Shown here: piece by piece, positions 1 to 8,038 of the stretch
Layout: every line of letters starts with the position of its first letter
Numbering within the stretch: position 1 is the first letter of the stretch
From: an uncultured Demequina sp.
Lineage (GTDB): Bacteria > Actinomycetota > Actinomycetes > Actinomycetales > Demequinaceae
Length of the DNA stretch: 40,371 bases
Direction: 5' to 3'
Assembly: GCA_937925595.1 (NCBI GenBank)
Contig: CALALQ010000405.1
Span: 1 to 40,371, forward strand
Notes under the pieces: generated by a model
The model's database searches: none
What the model saw: the letters and a program-made list of their open reading frames with translations, nothing else
Told to the model about the DNA's origin: nothing
Made by a program: the position numbers and the translations under genes

Positions 1-1
1 C

Positions 2-19
2 CCCGCCACAAGTAGCGGG
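2..19 (-). terminator. Weak hairpin after nrdR
   Basis: CCCGC (2-6) and GCGGG (15-19) form a 5-bp stem with an 8-nt loop, 8 bases beyond the nrdR stop. There is no T tract inside the window and the structure lies at the window edge, so it may be only part of a terminator. Confidence 0.3.
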
Positions 20-27
20 TCGGTCAG

Positions 28-513
28 CTAGCCGTCTTCGGACTCCGAGGCGGCAGCCGCTGCCGCGGCGTCCTCTTCACGAAGGCGAGCGATCTCGCGC
101 TCGAAGTCATCGAGCGACTCGTACGCCTGGTAGACCGACGCGAAGCGCAGGTACGCGATCTCGTCGAGTTCGCGCAGCGGCGGCAGGATCGCGAGGCCGA
201 TGTCGAGGGCATTGATCTCCGCCTGGCCGTTCGCCCTCACGGTCTCCTCAACCTTCTGCGCGAGCACAGCCAGGTCATCGTCAGAGACAGGGCGGCCCTG
301 GCACGCCTTCCGCACGCCGGACATGACCTTTTCACGGCTGAATGGCTCCGAGACGCCGGAGCGCTTGAGCACGGTGAGGCTGGCGGTCTCGACGGTCGTG
401 AATCGGCGACCACACTCGGGGCATTCGCGGCGGCGACGAATCGACGCGCCGTCGTCGGCCGTGCGCGAATCCACTACGCGAGTGTCGGGATGCCGACAGA
501 AGGGGCAGTGCAT
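28..513 (-). CDS. nrdR: Transcriptional repressor NrdR (zinc ribbon, ATP-cone)
   Basis: NrdR represses ribonucleotide reductase operons and senses ATP/dATP through its ATP-cone. The 161-residue product starts MHCPFC and carries a zinc ribbon made of CPFC (residues 3-6) and CPEC (about 31-34), followed by an ATP-cone domain at roughly 45-135. The family is usually 150-165 residues, so the length fits. The start at 513 is chosen over an upstream in-frame ATG because the zinc ribbon normally lies at the extreme N-terminus and a GGGG-type ribosome site precedes it. The C-terminus is an Ala/Glu-rich tail. It lies 48 bp downstream of the LysM gene on the same strand and may share its SOS-controlled promoter. 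No reductase genes or NrdR boxes were recognised in the window. Confidence 0.97.
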   Translation of the reverse strand: MHCPFCRHPDTRVVDSRTADDGASIRRRRECPECGRRFTTVETASLTVLKRSGVSEPFSREKVMSGVRKACQGRPVSDDDLAVLAQKVEETVRANGQAEINALDIGLAILPPLRELDEIAYLRFASVYQAYESLDDFEREIARLREEDAAAAAAASESEDG

Positions 514-561
514 GCCCCTACTTTGGCATGTCACATGCGCAGAGCGTTAGTTGGGCCTCGC

Positions 562-864
562 TCAGCCGAGTGCCGGGATGACGAGCTGCTCGCCCGCCTG
601 CAGCTGCGAGCTGGACAGGGCGTTGAGCTTGACGATCTCGTCCATGGTGTCGCGCACGTCCCTGCCCTCTGGTGTCAGGTTCGCCGCGATAGACCACAGC
701 GATTCGCCGGCTCCGACCGTGTACGTGTCGAGCTCGGCGGGCGTGGCAGCGTCGTCCGTTGCGAAGGCCTGGGGCGCAACAACGGCACCCACGAGCACGA
801 GGACTGACAACGCAATGGTGCGGCGCAGACGGGCCTTGCGGGTCATGGGAGCGTAGATCGCCAT
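562..864 (-). CDS. Small LysM membrane protein, probable SOS-induced division inhibitor (YneA-like)
   Basis: The 100-residue protein has an N-terminal membrane segment or uncleaved signal (about residues 15-33, after a run of Arg/Lys) and an extracellular LysM peptidoglycan-binding domain (about 46-97, beginning YTVGAGESLWSIA). Small LysM proteins divergent from lexA in Gram-positives include YneA of Bacillus, which delays division during the SOS response. Two abutting LexA boxes cover the probable transcription start, which supports that role here. The start at 864 has AAGGAAGG about 8 nt upstream; an upstream in-frame ATG at 903 would lie inside the SOS boxes. The damage-specific division-block function is inferred from architecture and context, not from close sequence identity. 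Confidence 0.85.
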   Translation of the reverse strand: MAIYAPMTRKARLRRTIALSVLVLVGAVVAPQAFATDDAATPAELDTYTVGAGESLWSIAANLTPEGRDVRDTMDEIVKLNALSSSQLQAGEQLVIPALG

Positions 865-895
865 CTCGGTTACCTTCCTTCGTCGATGTCCGGGT

Positions 896-911
896 TCGAA
901 CACCTGTTCGT
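896..911. promoter_or_regulatory. LexA (SOS) box 1
   Basis: TCGAACACCTGTTCGT matches the actinobacterial SOS consensus TCGAAC-N4-GTTCGA at 11 of 12 fixed positions. It directly abuts a second box at 912-927, just downstream of the LysM-gene -10 element. Confidence 0.88.
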
Positions 912-927
912 TCGAACATCTGTTCTA
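912..927. promoter_or_regulatory. LexA (SOS) box 2
   Basis: TCGAACATCTGTTCTA matches TCGAAC-N4-GTTCGA at 11 of 12 fixed positions. It begins at the base next to box 1 and adjoins the -10 hexamer at 928-933, so a bound LexA would block initiation of the LysM gene. Confidence 0.88.
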
Positions 928-956
928 TTTGTAGCACTGCAGTGCGACACGCGCAA
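928..956 (-). promoter_or_regulatory. Promoter of the LysM gene
   Basis: Read on the minus strand, TTGCGC (951-956) and TACAAA (928-933) are separated by exactly 17 bp. The two SOS boxes lie immediately downstream over the expected start site. Confidence 0.65.
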
Positions 957-964
957 GAAGAGAA

Positions 965-980
965 TCGAACACATGTTTGA
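965..980. promoter_or_regulatory. LexA (SOS) box 3, at the lexA promoter
   Basis: TCGAACACATGTTTGA differs from the consensus at one fixed position and overlaps the -35 hexamer of lexA, which fits autorepression. Confidence 0.87.
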
Positions 981-1005
981 TTTCCCCTGCGTTGTGCCCT
1001 ACCGT
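977..1005 (+). promoter_or_regulatory. Promoter of lexA
   Basis: TTGATT (977-982) and TACCGT (1000-1005) have a 17-bp spacer. The -35 overlaps SOS box 3. A GAAGGAG ribosome site precedes the lexA ATG. Confidence 0.65.
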
Positions 1006-1060
1006 CATGACTTAAGAAGACCAGCAGGGTCTGACATGGATCCGGCGAGAAGGAGCAGGC

Positions 1061-1765
1061 ATGAGCGACATCAGTGGCGGAACCGTCCACGAGTTCCCCG
1101 ACGTCGACTCCGGCGAGGGGCTCACCGAGCGCCAGCGCCTCATCCTCGAGACCATCCGCGCCTCCGTGAACGAGCGCGGCTACCCGCCGTCCATGCGCGA
1201 GATCGGTGAGGCCGTCGGCCTCACCTCGACCTCGTCGGTGACGCATCAGCTGTCCGCGCTCGAGTCCAAGGGCTACCTGCGCCGCGATCCGCATCGCCCC
1301 CGCGCGATCGAAGTGGTGCTGCCCGGCGAGGCTCCCGCCCAGGCCAGCCCCAGCGTCGGCGCGACGGCCACCAGCCTTCCCGCCAATGACAGCGTGGTCG
1401 AGGTGCCGCTCGTTGGGCGCATCGCCGCCGGTGGACCCATCCTCGCGGATCAGTCAGTGGAAGACATCGTGACGCTCCCCCGTCAGCTCACGGGCCAGGG
1501 AGAGCTGTTCATGCTCACGGTGCGCGGAGACTCGATGGTCGATGCCGCGATCTGCGATGGCGACTTCGTGGTGGTGCGTCGCCAGAACACCGCGGAGAAC
1601 GGCGACATCGTCGCCGCCCTGCTCGATGACGAGGCGACCGTGAAGACGTTCCGTCAGCGTGACGGCCGCGTGTGGCTCATGCCGCACAACCCGGCCTACA
1701 CCCCCATCGACGGCACGCACGCCCGCATCATGGGCAAGGTCGTCTCGGTGCTGCGCAAGATCTAG
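1061..1765 (+). CDS. lexA: SOS repressor LexA
   Basis: LexA represses the SOS regulon and cleaves itself when stimulated by RecA filaments. The 234-residue protein has an N-terminal winged helix-turn-helix (about residues 20-85, with the recognition region [10 protein letters not shown]) and a C-terminal S24 serine peptidase domain. The cleavage site is the Ala123-Gly124 pair in GRIAAGG, the nucleophile is Ser158 (RGDSM) and the general base is Lys195 (TVKTF). An acidic N-terminal extension of about 20 residues is usual in actinobacterial LexA. ATG at 1061 follows GAAGGAG. The gene has its own promoter with an overlapping SOS box and is divergent from the LysM gene. Confidence 0.98.
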   Translation: MSDISGGTVHEFPDVDSGEGLTERQRLILETIRASVNERGYPPSMREIGEAVGLTSTSSVTHQLSALESKGYLRRDPHRPRAIEVVLPGEAPAQASPSVGATATSLPANDSVVEVPLVGRIAAGGPILADQSVEDIVTLPRQLTGQGELFMLTVRGDSMVDAAICDGDFVVVRRQNTAENGDIVAALLDDEATVKTFRQRDGRVWLMPHNPAYTPIDGTHARIMGKVVSVLRKI

Positions 1766-1774
1766 CGCGATTGC

Positions 1775-1790
1775 GGCGCTTAGGAGCGCC
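1775..1790. terminator. Short hairpin between convergent lexA and the 73-aa gene
   Basis: GGCGCT-TAGG-AGCGCC is a perfect 6-bp stem with a 4-nt loop that includes the stop codon of the small minus-strand gene. It has no T tract on either side, so termination function is uncertain. Confidence 0.35.
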
Positions 1791-2001
1791 AGCCGTCCTG
1801 CCAGTGGAAGCCACCCATGATGGCTTCGCGCATCGCCTTCATGGCGTTCGCAATGGTGGTCTGGTACACGCGTGACTCGTCTGTCTCCGCCTTCTCAGCA
1901 AGCGCTCGGCTACCGGCCTCGTAGTGCGCAAGGTATTCGGCGAAACGCTCCCTTTCGGCCTGCTGGCCGCGGGTGAACTCCTCAGACTGAGCGTCGGTCA
2001 T
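1780..2001 (-). CDS. Small hypothetical protein (73 aa)
   Basis: I do not recognise a family. The product starts MTDAQSEEF and is charged and probably helical through residues 5-45 (many Glu, Arg and Ala), ending with an aromatic GFHWQDGWRS tail. No membrane segment, signal or cysteine motif is visible. The start is set by a strong GAGGAGG ribosome site just upstream of ATG at 2001. It converges on lexA with a 14-bp gap and follows the DinG-type helicase gene on the same strand after 56 bp. Coding potential rests on the strong ribosome site and G/C third positions. Confidence 0.7.
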   Translation of the reverse strand: MTDAQSEEFTRGQQAERERFAEYLAHYEAGSRALAEKAETDESRVYQTTIANAMKAMREAIMGGFHWQDGWRS

Positions 2002-2057
2002 GTGTGTGCCTCCTCGGGGCATAAGCCTACGGCGTGGCGCGGCCACTTTCCGCTTCC

Positions 2058-4031
2058 TCACGCCCCCGCCTCGGCGTTGAGCCTGCGCAGCGCGGAGAGC
2101 ACCACTTCGCGGTCCGTCGTGGGCCACAGCGGCGGCATGGAGCGGGCAAGGAAGCCGCCGTACCGGGCCGTCGCGAGTCGCGGGTCCAGAACCGCCACCA
2201 CTCCCCTGTCATTCACGGAGCGGATGAGCCGACCGGCGCCCTGCGCCATGAGCAGTGCCGCATGGGTCGCGCTGATCGCCATGAAGCCATTGCCGCCACG
2301 CCGCTCCACGGCCTCGGTGCGCGCCTGCGCCACCGGATCGTCAGGCCGCGGGAACGGGATTCTGTCGATGACCACGAGGGAGCACGTCTCACCCGGCAGA
2401 TCGATGCCCTGCCACAGCGCCGTCGATCCGAACAGGCACGCCCGCGGCTCCTCTTGGAACTGCTTCACGAGCGTCGAGAGCTGATCATCCTGCTGGTACA
2501 GGATGGGGACATCGAGTCGCTCACGCAGTGCGTCCACGGCAGCCTGTGCGGCCCTGTGCGAACTGAACAGGCCGAGCGTGCGACCTCCCGCCGCCTCCAC
2601 GAGCGCCGCGAGCTCATCAAGCGCCTCCTCGCCGATCCCGCCCGTTCCGGGCCGCGGCAGGTGGGAGGCGACGTACAGGATTCCCTGCCGCCCATAGTCG
2701 AAAGGGCTTCCCGCATCGAGCGTCACCGGGTCCTCGACGCCCAAGTGTCGCGCGATCGCATCGAACCCGCCGCCAAGGCTCAGCGTCGCAGACGTCATCA
2801 CTGACGCCTTCTCCGCGAGCAGCTTCTCGTTGATGGTGCGAGCCACATCGAGCGGGGCGGCAACGATGCGCTCCGGCAGAGCCGATCCGTAATCTCCGTC
2901 GCGCGGCGCAAGCCACACGACGTACGCGCCGGACGTGCCAAGCAGCTCCTCGCACACGTCGAACACCTCCGTGAGTGAGGCGGTCGCCACCTTCGCGGGA
3001 CCTGCCGTCTCGGCCGCCTGGTTATTGCCGGTCGTGGCCTTGGTGACCGCGCTCAGCACTGATCGCGAAGCCCCCCTGACGAGTTCGAGGGCCTCAGCCA
3101 GAGCGTCGGGCAGCTCCCCTCGAATGCGCCCGACGCTGCACTCGCCGAGCGCCGTGTCGAGCGCCCTGGCAGCGCGGTCAAGCTCCTCGGTGGCGATTCC
3201 CACTCGCCGAGCGTTGCGTGCGGCCCTGTCGATCCCGAGCACCGTGAGTTCATGCGTCGCGGCGGAGGTGATGCGCTGCACGAGCTCGTGCGCCTCGTCG
3301 ACGATCAGCACGTCGTGCTCGCCGATCATGTCGTGGCTCGTTGCCTGCACGCCGAGCACGGCGTGATTGGTGACGACGATGCTCGCCCTCGCCGCTTGGT
3401 CTCGCGCCTTCTGGGCGAAGCACTCGTCGATCAAGGGACAGCGCGACTCGAGGCATTCTCGCCCCGTGACGGAGACCTGCGACCAGGCGCGGCCAGGCAC
3501 GCCGGGGATGAGGTCGTCCCTGTCACCCGTGTCCGTCTCCTGTGCCCATTCGTGCAGACGAGCGACCTGTTTGCCGAGCTCGCTCGTGGGTCCAAGGTTG
3601 ATGGGAAGCGCGTCATCGTCTGGCGGGTAGCCGCCGGCCATCTTGTGCACGCACAGGTAGTTGGACCTCCCTTTGAACAGCCCGACGCCGGGGCGGCTTC
3701 CCAACACCGGCTCCAGGGCATCGAGCACGAGGGGCAGGTCCTTGGTGAAGATCTGTCGCTGCAGCGCGAGCGTGGCAGTGGAGATGACGATCCGCTCGCC
3801 GCTGAGCGCCGCGTGGGCGACCGCAGGGACGAGGTAGGCCATGGACTTACCGGTGCCGGTGCCCGCCTGGATGAGCGCGTGCTCGCCGCCATTGAGGGCG
3901 TTGGCGACTGCCACGGCCATCTGCTCCTGGCCGTCGCGGTGCTCGCCGCCGAGCGCGGAGACAACCTCGCGCAGCAGTTCGGTGGTGCGCTCAGGAGTGA
4001 GGGCCTCCTGCTCGAGTGCGGAGCTGCTCAC
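2058..4031 (-). CDS. dinG: ATP-dependent helicase, DinG/XPD family
   Basis: This is a superfamily 2, 5'-3' DNA helicase of the iron-sulfur XPD/DinG type, 657 residues. Visible motifs are Walker A AGTGTGKS (56-63), four Fe-S cysteines (Cys127, 193, 198, 204) between motifs I and II, a DEAH box (245-248) and the C-terminal motif VI region QGAGRLIRS. DinG-type helicases unwind R-loops, D-loops and forked substrates during repair and replication. The start is GTG at 4031, overlapping the hflX stop in a GTGA arrangement, which suggests translational coupling. No SOS box lies in front of it, so damage control, if any, must come from elsewhere. Actinobacterial members are often annotated only as ATP-dependent helicase. 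Confidence 0.93.
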   Translation of the reverse strand: MSSSALEQEALTPERTTELLREVVSALGGEHRDGQEQMAVAVANALNGGEHALIQAGTGTGKSMAYLVPAVAHAALSGERIVISTATLALQRQIFTKDLPLVLDALEPVLGSRPGVGLFKGRSNYLCVHKMAGGYPPDDDALPINLGPTSELGKQVARLHEWAQETDTGDRDDLIPGVPGRAWSQVSVTGRECLESRCPLIDECFAQKARDQAARASIVVTNHAVLGVQATSHDMIGEHDVLIVDEAHELVQRITSAATHELTVLGIDRAARNARRVGIATEELDRAARALDTALGECSVGRIRGELPDALAEALELVRGASRSVLSAVTKATTGNNQAAETAGPAKVATASLTEVFDVCEELLGTSGAYVVWLAPRDGDYGSALPERIVAAPLDVARTINEKLLAEKASVMTSATLSLGGGFDAIARHLGVEDPVTLDAGSPFDYGRQGILYVASHLPRPGTGGIGEEALDELAALVEAAGGRTLGLFSSHRAAQAAVDALRERLDVPILYQQDDQLSTLVKQFQEEPRACLFGSTALWQGIDLPGETCSLVVIDRIPFPRPDDPVAQARTEAVERRGGNGFMAISATHAALLMAQGAGRLIRSVNDRGVVAVLDPRLATARYGGFLARSMPPLWPTTDREVVLSALRRLNAEAGA

Positions 4032-5542
4032 GCGCTGTCGCGGGCGCCAGCGCGGGCTTCCGCCTCCCTCATGCGAGCCGCGAGCGCCTCGGACACCAGG
4101 GCGGTCAGTTCATAACCGTCGCCTGTGTGATGCTCCGAGAGCACCTCGCCCTTCGCGTGGGCCTCGGCCACGAGGTCGCCGCGCGAGTACGGAAGCACCA
4201 CGTCGACGCGCTCCGACGGCTTGGGAAGGCGCTGCGCGATCTCCTCAAGCAGCTCAGGAATGCCCTCTCCCGTGAGCGCCGACACCTCGACGGTGGGCTC
4301 GGGGCGACCGCGCAGGCGGGTCAGCACATCCGGATCGGCGACGTCGCTCTTGTTGAGGACGAGGATCTCGGGGACCTTCGAGGCACCGGGGACGTCAGCG
4401 AGCACTTCGCGCACTGCACGAATCTGCCCTTCGGGATCCGGGTGTGAGGCATCGACCACGTGGAGCACGAGGTCGGCGAACGCGACCTCCTCAAGCGTCG
4501 AGGCAAAGGCCGCGACCAGCTGGTGCGGGAGGTTGCGCACGAACCCCACAGTGTCAGAGACCGTGAATTCGCGCCCGTCTGGGGTCTGGCTGCGACGCAC
4601 GGTGGGGTCGAGCGTGGCGAACAGCGCGTTCTCCACGAGCACACCCGCACCCGTGATGCGGTTGAGCAGCGAGGACTTGCCGGCGTTCGTGTAGCCCACG
4701 ATCGCCACGTTGGGCAGTGCGAGGCGGCGCTCCCTGCGCACCTCTCGCGCGGGAGCCATGTTCTTGATCTGGCGGCGCAGCTGCGCCATGCGCGTGCGAA
4801 TACGGCGACGGTCGAGCTCGATCTTGGTCTCACCGGGACCGCGAGAACCGATGCCCTCACCGCCCGCGACGCGACCACCGGCCTGTCGCGACATCGATTC
4901 ACCCCAGCCGCGAAGGCGAGGAAGGAGGTACTCAAGCTGTGCAAGCTCAACCTGCGCCTTGCCCTCCTTGGACTTGGCATGCTGAGCGAAGATGTCGAGG
5001 ATCAGCGCCGTGCGGTCAATGACCTTGACCTTCACGACGTCTTCGAGCGCGCGACGCTGGCTTGGAGCGAGGTCATCGTTGACGATCACCGTGTCAGCGC
5101 CCACCGCCCTGACGATGTCCTTGACCTCATTGGCTTTGCCCTTGCCGATGTAGGTGGCGGGGTCCGGATGGGGCCGACGCTGCAGCACGCCATCGAGCAC
5201 CTCGGAACCTGCGGTTTCGGCGAGGGCTGCGAGCTCTCGCAGCGAGATCTCCGCGGCCTCATGGTTGCCGTGGGAGTACTGCCCCACCAGCACGACCTTC
5301 TCAAGGCGCAGCTGGCGGTACTCGACCTCGGAGATGTCTTCGAGTTCGGTCGACAGTCCGCTGACGCGTCGCAGCGCGGCGCGCTCCTCGCGCTCCAGCT
5401 GGTCACCGTCGTACTCGGTGGCAAGCGTTCCGCCCTCCGCAACCGCCGTTCCGGCGCGCGACAAGACCCGCTCAAGCACAGCGTCGGCCCGGCTTTGTGC
5501 CGAGTCGCTGGGAGCGTCGTCTTCGAGGGCTGGTTCTGACAT
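4028..5542 (-). CDS. hflX: GTPase HflX (ribosome-splitting factor)
   Basis: HflX is a ribosome-associated GTPase that splits stalled or stressed ribosomes. The 504-residue protein has the N-terminal HflX domain and linker helices to about residue 275, then a G domain with G1 GYTNAGKS (about 282-289), G3 DTVGF and G4 NKSD. It carries an acidic N-terminal extension of about 80 residues, common in actinobacterial HflX. ATG at 5542 is preceded by GAGGGG; a possible -10 GACAAT lies at 5551-5556. It overlaps the helicase gene by 4 bp and is divergent from the methyltransferase gene. Confidence 0.97.
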   Translation of the reverse strand: MSEPALEDDAPSDSAQSRADAVLERVLSRAGTAVAEGGTLATEYDGDQLEREERAALRRVSGLSTELEDISEVEYRQLRLEKVVLVGQYSHGNHEAAEISLRELAALAETAGSEVLDGVLQRRPHPDPATYIGKGKANEVKDIVRAVGADTVIVNDDLAPSQRRALEDVVKVKVIDRTALILDIFAQHAKSKEGKAQVELAQLEYLLPRLRGWGESMSRQAGGRVAGGEGIGSRGPGETKIELDRRRIRTRMAQLRRQIKNMAPAREVRRERRLALPNVAIVGYTNAGKSSLLNRITGAGVLVENALFATLDPTVRRSQTPDGREFTVSDTVGFVRNLPHQLVAAFASTLEEVAFADLVLHVVDASHPDPEGQIRAVREVLADVPGASKVPEILVLNKSDVADPDVLTRLRGRPEPTVEVSALTGEGIPELLEEIAQRLPKPSERVDVVLPYSRGDLVAEAHAKGEVLSEHHTGDGYELTALVSEALAARMREAEARAGARDSA

Positions 5543-5594
5543 GGCCCCTCATTGTCTCACCCTGCGCCCACACACGGGGCGGCCCGTCCACAGC

Positions 5595-5600
5595 TACGCT
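5595..5600 (+). promoter_or_regulatory. -10 element for a leaderless methyltransferase mRNA
   Basis: TACGCT lies 6 nt before GTG at 5607, with no ribosome site between, the layout expected of a leaderless transcript. Confidence 0.55.
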
Positions 5601-5606
5601 CATGCC

Positions 5607-6221
5607 GTGACCGAAGACCACTACTTCACCGCCCGGCCCGCCTCCGCAGACGAGCGGCGTCGCATCGAGGTCACGCTCGCTGGCCGCGACCTCACGCTTG
5701 AGGTGGCGCCGGGCATCTTCTCCCCCGATCACGTTGACCTTGGCACGCAGGTGTTGCTGAGAAGTGTTCCGCAGCCGCGCGGCGAGGTGCTCGACATCGG
5801 CTGCGGCTGGGGGCCCATCGCGATCACGGCGGCGCTGCGGTCGCCCGACGCTCGTGTCACCGCCGTGGATGTCAACGAGCGGGCGCTCGACCTCGCGCGA
5901 CGCAACGCCGCGGCGGCCGGTGTTGCAGATCGCGTCACGGTCGCACGCCCAGAGGACGTCGCAGCGGACACGGCGTTCGACACCATCTGGTCCAATCCGC
6001 CCATTCGCATCGGCAAGGCGGCCCTGCATGACCTTCTCGCGCACTGGCTGCCGCGGCTTGCCCCTGGTGGTGAGGCGTTCCTCGTGGTGCAGAAGAACCT
6101 CGGTGCGGATTCGCTGGCGACGTGGCTCGCGGAGCAGGGCTGGGGTGATGTGGAGCGCGTCGCAAGCGCCAAGGGCTTCCGGGTGCTGCGCATCGCGCGA
6201 CCCGCGCAGCCCGTGCCCTAG
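5607..6221 (+). CDS. Class I SAM-dependent methyltransferase, RsmC-like small-domain type
   Basis: The 204-residue protein is a methyltransferase-small (MTS) domain enzyme. It shows the SAM-binding motif VLDIGCGWGP (near residue 65), an acidic residue at the end of the next strand (VDVNERALDLA) and the catalytic NPPI motif, typical of N-methylation of a nucleobase or amide. Length and layout match actinobacterial single-domain relatives of RsmC, a 16S rRNA guanine-N2 methyltransferase, but the substrate is not fixed by sequence. I start at GTG 5607 because a TACGCT -10 element sits 6 nt upstream; an ATG at 5541 would add about 22 poorly conserved residues. It converges on dapF, sharing a CTAG at 6218-6221 that supplies both stop codons. 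Confidence 0.85.
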   Translation: MTEDHYFTARPASADERRRIEVTLAGRDLTLEVAPGIFSPDHVDLGTQVLLRSVPQPRGEVLDIGCGWGPIAITAALRSPDARVTAVDVNERALDLARRNAAAAGVADRVTVARPEDVAADTAFDTIWSNPPIRIGKAALHDLLAHWLPRLAPGGEAFLVVQKNLGADSLATWLAEQGWGDVERVASAKGFRVLRIARPAQPVP

Positions 6222-7105
6222 AACGGCAACTTGACCTCTCCCTCGGCAACCAGAACGGCGGGTCCCTCGAGCGTCACATGCGATCCGGTGACGACCACGG
6301 AGACAAGGCCTCCAGGAACCTCGACGTCCCACACATCGGGCGCGCCCTCGCCCGCCCACGACCGCACGGCCAGCGCGGCGGCACACGCACCGGTGCCGCA
6401 CGACATCGTCTCGCCGGAGCCGCGCTCGTGAACGCGCATGCGGATGCGGCCACGGTCCACCCCGTCGCGCGTCTCGCCGCCAAGCGTCACCACGAACTCG
6501 ACATTCGACCCGTTGGGCGGCGTGGGCTTCACCACCGGAGGCGCCGAAAGGTCAAGCGCATCGAGCTCACCCAAGTGCGCGAGGGCCACCACGTGGTGCG
6601 GGTTGCCCACATTGACGCTCAGCGCGGGGCGCACGGGATCAAGGCCGCGAGCGAACACCTCGGAGTCGAAGCCGTCGCGGGAGTCGCCCAGCCGCCACTC
6701 GCCCATCGCGATCGAGTACAGCGACTCGCCGAACTCGTTCTGCCCCAGGGACTTTGCCGCTCGCGCACCGCCGCGAGTGGCAAAAACCAACCCCTCGCTG
6801 AGGTCCTCGCCAGCATCGCGCTCGAGCAGCGCCGCGTACACCCGTGCGCCGTTGCCGCACATCTCGGAAAGCGACCCGTCAGCGTTCCAGTAATCCATGA
6901 ACCACATGTTCGGGTCGTAGCCCTTGCCCGCCTCAAGTGCTCCGGCGCGCACCGCGCGAATGACGCCGTCCCCACCGATGCCGCCCCTGCGGTCGCACAG
7001 GAAGCGCGCGACGTCAGCGTTGAGGTCAATCTCTCCACGCTCGTCGAAGAGCAGCACAAAGTCGTTCTTGGTGCCGTGGCCCTTCGTGAAGCGCAGGTAG
7101 GTCAT
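6218..7105 (-). CDS. dapF: Diaminopimelate epimerase
   Basis: DapF interconverts LL- and meso-diaminopimelate, the last step before lysine and the source of the peptidoglycan cross-link residue. The 295-residue protein keeps both catalytic cysteines: Cys83 in MCGNGARV and Cys236 in SCGTGACAA. The GNPHHV motif near residue 167 is also typical. ATG at 7105 lies 6 nt from TAATCT (7112-7117), so the mRNA may be leaderless, though AGGG also precedes the start. It lies 9 bp after miaA on the same strand; the -10 overlaps the miaA stop. Confidence 0.97.
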   Translation of the reverse strand: MTYLRFTKGHGTKNDFVLLFDERGEIDLNADVARFLCDRRGGIGGDGVIRAVRAGALEAGKGYDPNMWFMDYWNADGSLSEMCGNGARVYAALLERDAGEDLSEGLVFATRGGARAAKSLGQNEFGESLYSIAMGEWRLGDSRDGFDSEVFARGLDPVRPALSVNVGNPHHVVALAHLGELDALDLSAPPVVKPTPPNGSNVEFVVTLGGETRDGVDRGRIRMRVHERGSGETMSCGTGACAAALAVRSWAGEGAPDVWDVEVPGGLVSVVVTGSHVTLEGPAVLVAEGEVKLPF

Positions 7106-7111
7106 CGCCCT

Positions 7112-7117
7112 AGATTA
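7112..7117 (-). promoter_or_regulatory. -10 element before dapF
   Basis: TAATCT on the minus strand, 6 nt before ATG, overlapping the miaA TAA stop. Confidence 0.5.
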
Positions 7118-8038
7118 CGTGGGCCTTTCCGCGAGGGCCACCACCGCGTCGGCCACCTTGCCAAGGTCCGACGCTGTGGCCGGGCCCTCAACCCACGTCA
7201 CCCTGGGATCGGGCTGGAACCAGCGGCCTTGGCGGCGCGCGAGGCGACGCGTGTTTCTCGCGATGAGCTCGCGGGTCTCATCGGCGTCGATCTCGCCATC
7301 GATGTGGCGGAGCGTCTCCGCGTAGCCCACCGCTCGCCGGGCGGTGACGCCTTCGCGCAGGCCGCGCCGCTCGAGTTCTCGCACCTCGTCGACGAGACCT
7401 GCCTGCCACATGTGATCGACGCGCTGAGCGATGCGCGGGTCGAGTGATTCGAACGGCAGCTGCAGGCCGATCTGCACGGCCGGGATCTCGTACTCGTGGG
7501 TGGGCAAGTGCGAGGAATACTTCTCCCCCGTGAGCGCGATGACCTCGAGCGCCCGGACGATGCGCTTGGCGTTGGCCGCTCCGATCCGAGCGGCGGCCTC
7601 CGGGTCCTTCGCCGCGAGCTCCCGGTGCAGCATCCCTGGCCCCTCAACGCGCGCACGCTCCTCGAGCTCCGCACGCAGCGACTCGTCCGTGCCGGGGAAC
7701 TCGAAGCGGTCGAGCAGCGCCCTGATGTACAGCCCTGAGCCGCCTGCCACGATCGCTCGCTTGCCGCGGGCGTGAATGGCGGCGATGTCAGCCCGAGCGG
7801 CCTCCTGGTAGCGGGCCACGGAGGCGTCCTCGTGGACGTCGAGCGTGTCGAGCTGATGGTGAGGGATGCCGCGGCGCTCGTCCATCGTGAGCTTCGCCGT
7901 GCCGATGTCCATGCCGCGATAGAACTGCATGGAATCGGCGTTGACGATTTCGCCATCGAGGCGCTCGGCCACCTCGAGTGCTACGGCCGACTTCCCGGTC
8001 GCGGTAGCGCCGACGATCGCGATGACGGGAGTGGTCAC
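7115..8038 (-). CDS. miaA: tRNA dimethylallyltransferase MiaA
   Basis: MiaA transfers a dimethylallyl group to N6 of A37 in tRNAs that read codons starting with U. The 307-residue protein has the P-loop GATATGKS (10-17), the [15 protein letters not shown] segment and RRAVGYAE, all typical of the family. The start is GTG 8038, overlapping the miaB stop (GTGA), which places the P-loop at the usual distance from the N-terminus; an upstream in-frame ATG at 8107 would add 23 residues without family support. MiaB, encoded just upstream, acts on the product, so the overlap joins consecutive steps of one pathway. Confidence 0.96.
   Translation of the reverse strand: MTTPVIAIVGATATGKSAVALEVAERLDGEIVNADSMQFYRGMDIGTAKLTMDERRGIPHHQLDTLDVHEDASVARYQEAARADIAAIHARGKRAIVAGGSGLYIRALLDRFEFPGTDESLRAELEERARVEGPGMLHRELAAKDPEAAARIGAANAKRIVRALEVIALTGEKYSSHLPTHEYEIPAVQIGLQLPFESLDPRIAQRVDHMWQAGLVDEVRELERRGLREGVTARRAVGYAETLRHIDGEIDADETRELIARNTRRLARRQGRWFQPDPRVTWVEGPATASDLGKVADAVVALAERPT

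Noticed and set aside
2945..2965. A TCGAACACCT sequence in the helicase gene as an SOS box
   Set aside because: The second half-site is absent and it is intragenic, far from any start.
5472..6401. A 309-codon minus-strand frame opposite the methyltransferase
   Set aside because: It is Arg/His-rich and low in complexity and covers three real genes in part; the methyltransferase motifs are clear on the plus strand.
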